DNA from: Burkholderiales bacterium
Lineage (GTDB): Bacteria; Pseudomonadota; Gammaproteobacteria; Burkholderiales; Burkholderiaceae_C
Direction: 5' to 3'
DNA: 35,428 nucleotides
Assembly (NCBI GenBank): GCA_947446685.1
Contig: CANFIC010000007.1
Location: forward strand, 1 to 35,428
The translations under genes were made by a program, and so were the position numbers. Positions 29,882 through 35,428 of the stretch are shown here, piece after piece. The first letter of the stretch is position 1; each line of letters opens with the position of its first letter. A model generated the notes under the pieces. That model saw only the letters and a list, made by a program, of their open reading frames with translations. It was not told where the DNA came from and made no database searches.

Positions 29882-29966
29882 ACAATCTGCGGCGCTTGCA
29901 AATGGCGACAAGTCCAGATCCTGATCTGTAGAGAGCAGGCATGAAGCCCCAAGCGAGGAGAGTTAA

Positions 29967-30689
29967 GTGAGCAAGACCCCGGTCCAGAAGAACAATCCGA
30001 CAGCGCCAACGCCAACGACGGCTGTTGCAGAGCCGCGCCCGGTGGCCGTCAAGTCAAAGCCTGTCAAAAGCGCCGCCAAGCTCAAGGCCGAGGCGCTCGA
30101 GTTGGCCAATGCGGCCTTTCTGGTCGCCGCGCCGCCGCCCAACAGCAGCCGTTTTGCCGACCGATTCGCGCCGCCGAAGCCGCCCACCAGGCAGACGGTT
30201 TCGACCGTGATCGAGAGCCCGCGGGTTCCCGCCAAGATCGACCCGAAGCTGGTTGGCGCCTGGAAGGCGAAGGCAGGCAACGAGCTGACCGATGCCGAGG
30301 TGCTGGCGATGCCCGAGGCGGAGTACATGAATGCCAAGCAGATCGAGTTTTTCCGCGACAAACTGACCGCCTTGAAGAACGGCGTGCTGTCGAATGCCGG
30401 CGAGACCACCGAACATCTGCGCGAAGACACATCGATCGTGCCCGATCCGGCCGACCGTGCGACGATCGAGGAAGAGCATGCGCTGGAGTTGCGCACCCGC
30501 GATCGCGAACGCAAGCTGTTGAAGAAGATCATGCAATCGCTGACCCGTCTGGACAATGGCGAATATGGCTATTGCGACGAGACCGGCGAGCCGATCGGCC
30601 TCGGCCGCCTGATCGCCAGGCCGACAGCGAACCTGTCGCTCGAAGCGCAGCAACGGCGCGAGATGAAACAGAAGATGTTCGGCGACTGA
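29967..30689 (+). CDS. dksA: DksA/TraR family RNA polymerase-binding protein with N-terminal extension
   Basis: Coiled-coil tip DxxDxA (VPDPADRATIEEEHALELRTRDRERKLLKKIMQSLTRLDNGEYGYC) and DksA C-terminus CDETGEPIGLGRLIARPTANLSLEAQQRREMKQKMFGD. Confidence 0.92.
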   Translation: MSKTPVQKNNPTAPTPTTAVAEPRPVAVKSKPVKSAAKLKAEALELANAAFLVAAPPPNSSRFADRFAPPKPPTRQTVSTVIESPRVPAKIDPKLVGAWKAKAGNELTDAEVLAMPEAEYMNAKQIEFFRDKLTALKNGVLSNAGETTEHLREDTSIVPDPADRATIEEEHALELRTRDRERKLLKKIMQSLTRLDNGEYGYCDETGEPIGLGRLIARPTANLSLEAQQRREMKQKMFGD

Positions 30690-30769
30690 AATCTATTGCA
30701 AGCGGGCGCCGGTTCTTGCGTCAGCCGCAGCCGCTTGTTCACCCATTCGCCAACAAGTTCCGGGCGACC

Positions 30770-31645
30770 ATGACATTGCCGAAAAATACCGGCGCTGCGC
30801 CGACCGGCTTGGTCTTGCGCCAGCGTCGGAATGACTCGTTGCGCGAGGCCGAGTTCGCTGCGCTGCGCGGCAAGCGCCGCGAGGGATTTTTGCCAGGCCC
30901 TGCCGCGCCAAACCCTGGCGGCGCTGGCTTGTCCGCCAGGCTCCATCACAGCGAACGGCCGACGGTTGGCGAAGCCACCACAAGGCCGGCAATGTTCGCC
31001 AGCAGCCTGCCGCCGCTGCAGCACTATCGCCATGACCCGCTGCTCGACCCGGTGGTGATGGCCTTTGCCATCGCCGAATTTTCTGCCTGCGAAACCGCCT
31101 TGGTCGAGTTGATCGGCCCGGGCGGCAGTCGTCAGCAGCATGCCCAGACCTGGTTGACGCTGTTTGACTTTTACCGCGCCATCGATGCCCGGTCAGGCTT
31201 TGACGCCCTGGCGATCGACTACCGTATCAACTTTGATGCCGCCCCGCCGCCTTGGAAGGCTTTGTGTGGTCGGCGTAGCGACGGCGCTGAAACCAGCTCT
31301 ACTGAGTCGAGCGGACCAGCGACTGACTTCATGCCGACGCTGCCGGGCCTGCCGGATGATGGAGGGTCAAGGATGCAGTTGGCCTTGCAAGGCCAACTGA
31401 GCGGCGACATCTCGGTGCTGCTGGATCGACTCAGCGCCGGGAAATCCGGGCATCTGACCGTTGACTGCCAAAAATTGCTGCGAATTGATTTTGCCGCCGC
31501 TGGCGATCTGCTCAATTGGGTCATGTGCCAGCGCAGCGAAAAAAGCCGTTCGGTCAAGTTCCAAGGCGTCAATCGCCTGCTGGCGTCGTTCCTGAATGCG
31601 GTCGGAATTGCCGCTCATGCCGAGGTTGAAGTCCGTCAGGACTGA
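30770..31645 (+). CDS. Uncharacterised protein with C-terminal STAS-like domain
   Basis: In-frame ATG at 30770 (MTLPKNTGAAPTGLVLRQRRNDSLREAEFAAL). C-terminus GKSGHLTVDCQKLLRIDFAAAGDLLNWVMCQRSEKSRSVKFQGVNRLLASFLNAVGIAAHAEVEVRQD resembles STAS/anti-anti-sigma folds. Confidence 0.75.
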   Translation: MTLPKNTGAAPTGLVLRQRRNDSLREAEFAALRGKRREGFLPGPAAPNPGGAGLSARLHHSERPTVGEATTRPAMFASSLPPLQHYRHDPLLDPVVMAFAIAEFSACETALVELIGPGGSRQQHAQTWLTLFDFYRAIDARSGFDALAIDYRINFDAAPPPWKALCGRRSDGAETSSTESSGPATDFMPTLPGLPDDGGSRMQLALQGQLSGDISVLLDRLSAGKSGHLTVDCQKLLRIDFAAAGDLLNWVMCQRSEKSRSVKFQGVNRLLASFLNAVGIAAHAEVEVRQD

Positions 31646-31651
31646 AACTTT

Positions 31652-32443
31652 TCAGAGCGCCAGACGGTGTGATTGCAATGCCAGCATGCCGTCGAAAATC
31701 AGTGAGTCGAGCAGTTCATGCCCAACCTCGAGCGTGGGTGAGACCTTCCAGCCAGCGCCGCCGGTCATCAAGGTCAGCGGTTCGCTACCAGTGCGGCGTT
31801 GCAGGTGGCGATGCATCCGCTCGATCGCCCCGGTGATCGCATAGGTGCCGCCACTGGTCAGCGCGTCCGAGGTATTGGTCGGAAATTCACGCACATCGCC
31901 GGTGGGCACGCGCAGCCCGGCCGTGCCGGCTTCGAGCGCGCGCAGCATGATGCCGTGACCTGGCAGGATCAGACCGCCCAGAAAAATCCCGTTGGCGTCG
32001 AGCGCATCGACCGTCACCGCCGTGCCGATCATCACCACCAGAGCCGCGCGCGGCAGGCCACGCGCCAGCACATGGGAGTGGGCGCCGATCAACGCGACGA
32101 AGCGGTCGACGCCAAGCCTGCCGGGATGGTCATAGCCGTTGGTGACGCCGCCCGCATGGGCGCTCGACACCACCCAGCTGGGATTGACGTCCCAGAGCTC
32201 GAGCTGTTCCTCGACTCTGCGGCGCACCGCATCGCCAGCCACATTGCAGCCCAAGACGCTGTGTGGCTCGGACAGATGGCGCCAGTCGTTGTCGGCAAGT
32301 TGTTCGATGTTTTCCAGAAATACCGCCCCTTGGGCCAGCAGCACTGCGCCCGGTTGGGGTGATGTGTAGACAGCCCATTTGAGGCGGGTATTTCCGATGT
32401 CTATGGCCAAAAAGCTCATGGCGGCTGAGTTGGAAGCTTGCAA
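31652..32443 (-). CDS. coaX: Type III pantothenate kinase
   Basis: [60 protein letters not shown]. Start may be internal at MSFLAIDIG. Confidence 0.92.
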   Translation of the reverse strand: MQASNSAAMSFLAIDIGNTRLKWAVYTSPQPGAVLLAQGAVFLENIEQLADNDWRHLSEPHSVLGCNVAGDAVRRRVEEQLELWDVNPSWVVSSAHAGGVTNGYDHPGRLGVDRFVALIGAHSHVLARGLPRAALVVMIGTAVTVDALDANGIFLGGLILPGHGIMLRALEAGTAGLRVPTGDVREFPTNTSDALTSGGTYAITGAIERMHRHLQRRTGSEPLTLMTGGAGWKVSPTLEVGHELLDSLIFDGMLALQSHRLAL

Positions 32444-32545
32444 GAGCCGCTAGCCTATCAGTAAAGCGGACTTGTGCCTCGCTGGCACGCCTGGGCCTGC
32501 TGCTAGACTTTCGCTCCTGCCTTCGCGAATGCAAGCCCTGACTGA

Positions 32546-34219
32546 ATGACCGAGATGCCCCGCCCGCCTGAGTCTTCATTGCCGATGCCTGGGCAGGCCA
32601 GGGCATCCGCGCCAGCGGTCTGGTTGCTGATGGCGGTGGTTCTGGCGGTCTGGTTCATGACGCTGAGCATCAGGCATCTGCTACCTTCGGACGAGGGTCG
32701 CTATGCCGAGATCGCGCGCGAGATGTTCGCCAGCGGCGACTGGGTGACGATCCGCTACAACGGCTTGAAGTATTTCGAGAAGCCGCCCTTCCATTTGTGG
32801 ATGACAGCGCTGGCTTATCAAGCCTTTGGCGTCGGTGACTGGCAAGCCAGGCTTTGGGTCGCAATCAGCGGCGCTGCCGGTCTGCTGCTGACGATGTGGG
32901 CGGCGCGGCGCTGGTACGGTGACCGGGTGAGTTGGTTCACCGGCCTTGCGCTGCTGGCGGCTCCGACCTGGAATATCGGCAGCCATTTCAACTCGCTCGA
33001 CATGGGCGTCTCGGGTGCCTTGGCCGGCGTGCTGGCCGGCTTCCTGCTGGCTCAGCATCCTCAAGCGAGCTTGCAAAGCCGCCGGCGCTGGATGTTGTTT
33101 GCCTGGGCTGCGATGGCCTTGGCGGTGCTGACCAAGGGGCTGATCGGCCTCGTGTTGCCGGGTCTGGTGCTGGTCGTTTACAGCTTGGTGGCGCGCGACT
33201 GGGTTTTGTGGCGCCGCTTGCATATCGTCAGCGGCACGATCCTCTTCCTGCTGCTGACGGCGCCCTGGTTCTGGCTGATTTCGACCCGCAACCCGGAATT
33301 TACGCAGTTCTTTTTCATCCATGAGCATTGGCAGCGCTACACCTCTTCGGTGCACCAGCGCGGCGCCCCCTGGTGGTACTTTGGACCGCAGCTGATTGCA
33401 GGATTTTTGCCCTGGCTGGGGCTGACGCCGCGCATCTGCGCTTTGCTGCGAAATTCTGGCCAGGCCAGGGAATTCAGGCCGGAGTTGCTGTTGGCCGTCT
33501 GGGCCGGCGCGATCCTTGTATTCTTCAGCCTGTCGGGTTCCAAGTTGCCCGGCTATATCCTGCCGGTCTTTCCGGCGCTGGCGCTGCTGGCGGCGCTGGC
33601 CCTCGACCGGATCGACGCCAAGGCCTGGCAGCGACAGTTGCTCGGCATGCTGCTGCTGGCTGGCGGCGGCTTGCTGGCGACGCTGCTGCTGCAACGCAGT
33701 GACGACTATGGGCTGTGGCTGGGAGCGGCTTGCCTGGTGATCCTGCTCGGCTTGCTGCTGGCTTGGCGTTGCAACCGAGGTGGCCAACTGGGCCTGAGTA
33801 TCACGCTGTTTGCGCTCGCCTGGTTCGGCGGCACGACGGTCGGGCTGGCCGGGCATCAGACGCTCGGGCGCAGCAATTCGGGCGTCGACCTGGTGCCAGC
33901 GATCGAGGCGGTGTTGACCCCGCAGATGCCGATCTATTCGGTACGCCGGCTTGACCACACCTTGCCCTTCTATCTGCGGCGCACCATGATCATGGTCGAG
34001 GCGCCTGATGAGCTGGCTTTCGGCGTCGAGCAAGAGCCGCAGAAATGGCTGCCAACGCTGGCCGCTTTCTCGGCAGCCTGGACCACCGGTCCGCCGGCCC
34101 TTGCGCTGATGTCGCGCGACAGCTATCAACAGCTGAAGGCCCAAGGGCTGCCGATGTTTGACCTGACCGGGGACGAAAAGCGCCTCGTTGTGACCAACTT
34201 TCCCGGTAAATCGCCATGA
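32546..34219 (+). CDS. ArnT-like (GT39/GT83, PMT family) integral membrane glycosyltransferase
   Basis: LLPSDEGRYAEIAREMFASGDWVTIRYNGLKYFEKPPFHLWMTALAYQAFGVGDWQARL and multiple TM helices. Confidence 0.88.
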   Translation: MTEMPRPPESSLPMPGQARASAPAVWLLMAVVLAVWFMTLSIRHLLPSDEGRYAEIAREMFASGDWVTIRYNGLKYFEKPPFHLWMTALAYQAFGVGDWQARLWVAISGAAGLLLTMWAARRWYGDRVSWFTGLALLAAPTWNIGSHFNSLDMGVSGALAGVLAGFLLAQHPQASLQSRRRWMLFAWAAMALAVLTKGLIGLVLPGLVLVVYSLVARDWVLWRRLHIVSGTILFLLLTAPWFWLISTRNPEFTQFFFIHEHWQRYTSSVHQRGAPWWYFGPQLIAGFLPWLGLTPRICALLRNSGQAREFRPELLLAVWAGAILVFFSLSGSKLPGYILPVFPALALLAALALDRIDAKAWQRQLLGMLLLAGGGLLATLLLQRSDDYGLWLGAACLVILLGLLLAWRCNRGGQLGLSITLFALAWFGGTTVGLAGHQTLGRSNSGVDLVPAIEAVLTPQMPIYSVRRLDHTLPFYLRRTMIMVEAPDELAFGVEQEPQKWLPTLAAFSAAWTTGPPALALMSRDSYQQLKAQGLPMFDLTGDEKRLVVTNFPGKSP

Positions 34220-34587
34220 CAATGCCCACCTTCTTGCTGATCCTGACCGGCGTGCTCTTGAACGCCGGCGCACAGCTGCTGCTGAAGGCGGGGGTGGCGC
34301 CGCTCGGTGCGCTGACGGTTGGCTGGTCGACCTTGCTGTCGACCGCTTTCCAAGTGCTGGGACAATGGCCGATCATCGCCGGCTTGACTTGTTATGTGGT
34401 CAGCGTGGCGGTCTGGATCATCGGCCTGTCGCGGGTCGAGGTCTCGATCGCTTACCCGATGCTGTCGCTGGGCTATGTCGTCAACGCGGTCGCCGCCTGG
34501 TGGCTGTTCGGTGAAGCGCTGGGTCCGATGCGCTGGACGGGTATGCTGCTGATCTTGGCCGGCGTCCTGGTAATGTCGCGCAGCTGA
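34216..34587 (+). CDS. EamA/SMR-like small membrane protein (ArnE/ArnF-like flippase subunit)
   Basis: 123 aa with four predicted TM helices: LLNAGAQLLLKAGV, SVAVWIIGLSRVEVSIAYPMLSLGYVVNAVAAWWLFGEALGPMRWTGMLLILAGVLVMSRS. 4-bp overlap with the upstream gene. Confidence 0.84.
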   Translation: MTMPTFLLILTGVLLNAGAQLLLKAGVAPLGALTVGWSTLLSTAFQVLGQWPIIAGLTCYVVSVAVWIIGLSRVEVSIAYPMLSLGYVVNAVAAWWLFGEALGPMRWTGMLLILAGVLVMSRS

Positions 34588-34609
34588 ATTTCACCGATTG
34601 CCTCGAGCC

Positions 34610-35428
34610 ATGAGTTTGCCCGCCTTTCTGCCTTTCACCAAGCCCGACATCGACGCCGAAACGATTGCCGATGTCAGCCTTGTGCTGGCTTCCGGCTGGA
34701 TCACTTCGGGACCGAAAGTGGCCGAATTCGAGGCGCAGTTGTCGGCGCTGTTCGGCGGCCGGCCGGTGCGCGCCTTCTCCAATGGCACGGCGACGATGGA
34801 GGTGGCTCTGCGCCTGGCCGGTATCGGCCCGGGCGACGAAGTCATCACCACCGCCATCACCTGGGTCGCCACAGCCAATGTGATCGTGGCGGTCGGTGCC
34901 AAGCCGGTGTTCGTCGACATTGATCCGCAGACACGCAATATTGACCTGGCAGCGGTCGAGGCCGCGATCACGCCGCGCACCAAGGCCATCATGCCGGTCT
35001 ACTTGGCCGGTCTGCCGGTCGATATGGATCGGCTCTACCGCATCGCCAAGCAGCATGGTCTGCGCGTCATTGAGGATGCGGCGCAGGCGATCGACTCGCA
35101 TTGGAACTCGCAGCGCATCGGCAGTTTCGGTGATCTGGTCAGTTTCAGCTTTCAGGCCAACAAGAACATCACCTGCGCCGAAGGCGGCTGCCTGGTGCTG
35201 AACAACGCCGCCGAGGCTGAAGCGGTCGAGCGGCTGCGCTTGCAAGGCGTGGTGCGCAGCGGCTTGGACGGCATGGACGTCGAGATTCCCGGTGGCAAAT
35301 TCAACCTGACCGACATCAATGCCGCGATCGGTCTGGGCCAACTGAAACATCTCGATGCGGTGACCCGGCGGCGCGCCGAACTGGCGCAAGCCTATTTTGC
35401 GGCCGCGGCCGCGACCGGTCTCGAGGCC
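34610..35428 (+). CDS. DegT/DnrJ/EryC1/StrS (ArnB-like) sugar aminotransferase, 3' truncated by window edge
   Basis: ATG at 34610 stays open to the window end: LPFTKPDIDAETIADVSLVLASGWITSGPKVAEFE, SNGTATMEVALRLAGIGPGDEVITTAITWVATANVIV, IEDAAQAIDSHW, PLP-Lys motif SFQANKNITCAEGG, KFNLTDINAAIGLGQL. Absent from the ORF list because it has no stop in the window. Confidence 0.9.
   Translation, partial: MSLPAFLPFTKPDIDAETIADVSLVLASGWITSGPKVAEFEAQLSALFGGRPVRAFSNGTATMEVALRLAGIGPGDEVITTAITWVATANVIVAVGAKPVFVDIDPQTRNIDLAAVEAAITPRTKAIMPVYLAGLPVDMDRLYRIAKQHGLRVIEDAAQAIDSHWNSQRIGSFGDLVSFSFQANKNITCAEGGCLVLNNAAEAEAVERLRLQGVVRSGLDGMDVEIPGGKFNLTDINAAIGLGQLKHLDAVTRRRAELAQAYFAAAAATGLEA

Noticed and set aside
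32681-34273. 530-aa minus-strand ORF antisense to the ArnT-like gene
   Set aside because: Arg/Gln-rich with no domain or TM pattern; shadow of a clear membrane glycosyltransferase on the plus strand.

Overview
This 35.4 kb window is gene-dense and GC-rich. Gene content and order look like a betaproteobacterial (Burkholderiales-type) chromosome: lptD-surA-rsmA; xth/pyrE divergent; gmhB-plsC-ygjP next to glyS-glyQ-lnt-corC; cobW-dksA; coaX; and an ArnT/ArnEF/ArnB-like cassette running off the right edge. I saw no CRISPR array, tRNA, rRNA, transposase, prophage or recognisable defence island. The most unusual signals are two intact ORFs in housekeeping synteny whose enzyme folds appear to have lost catalytic residues. 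(1) An AmgK-like (MurNAc/GlcNAc anomeric kinase) protein divergent from lptD lacks the ATP-binding N-lobe and the catalytic-loop/DFxD segment but keeps the C-terminal scaffold; the usual murU neighbour is absent. (2) A GmhB-like heptose-bisphosphate phosphatase has its HAD nucleophile Asp replaced by Gly and its motif IV Asp replaced by Ala, while the zinc-binding loop is intact. Other points of interest: an LRR-Ser/Thr kinase gene overlapping xth, a near-perfect 22-bp operator between a MerR-family regulator and an MBL-fold gene, a largely Cys-less N-terminally extended DksA next to a His-rich CobW GTPase, missing pdxA, and a secreted S9 peptidase abutting an orphan Bug-type binding protein. 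All family assignments come from reading motifs and remembered family features; no database search was run.
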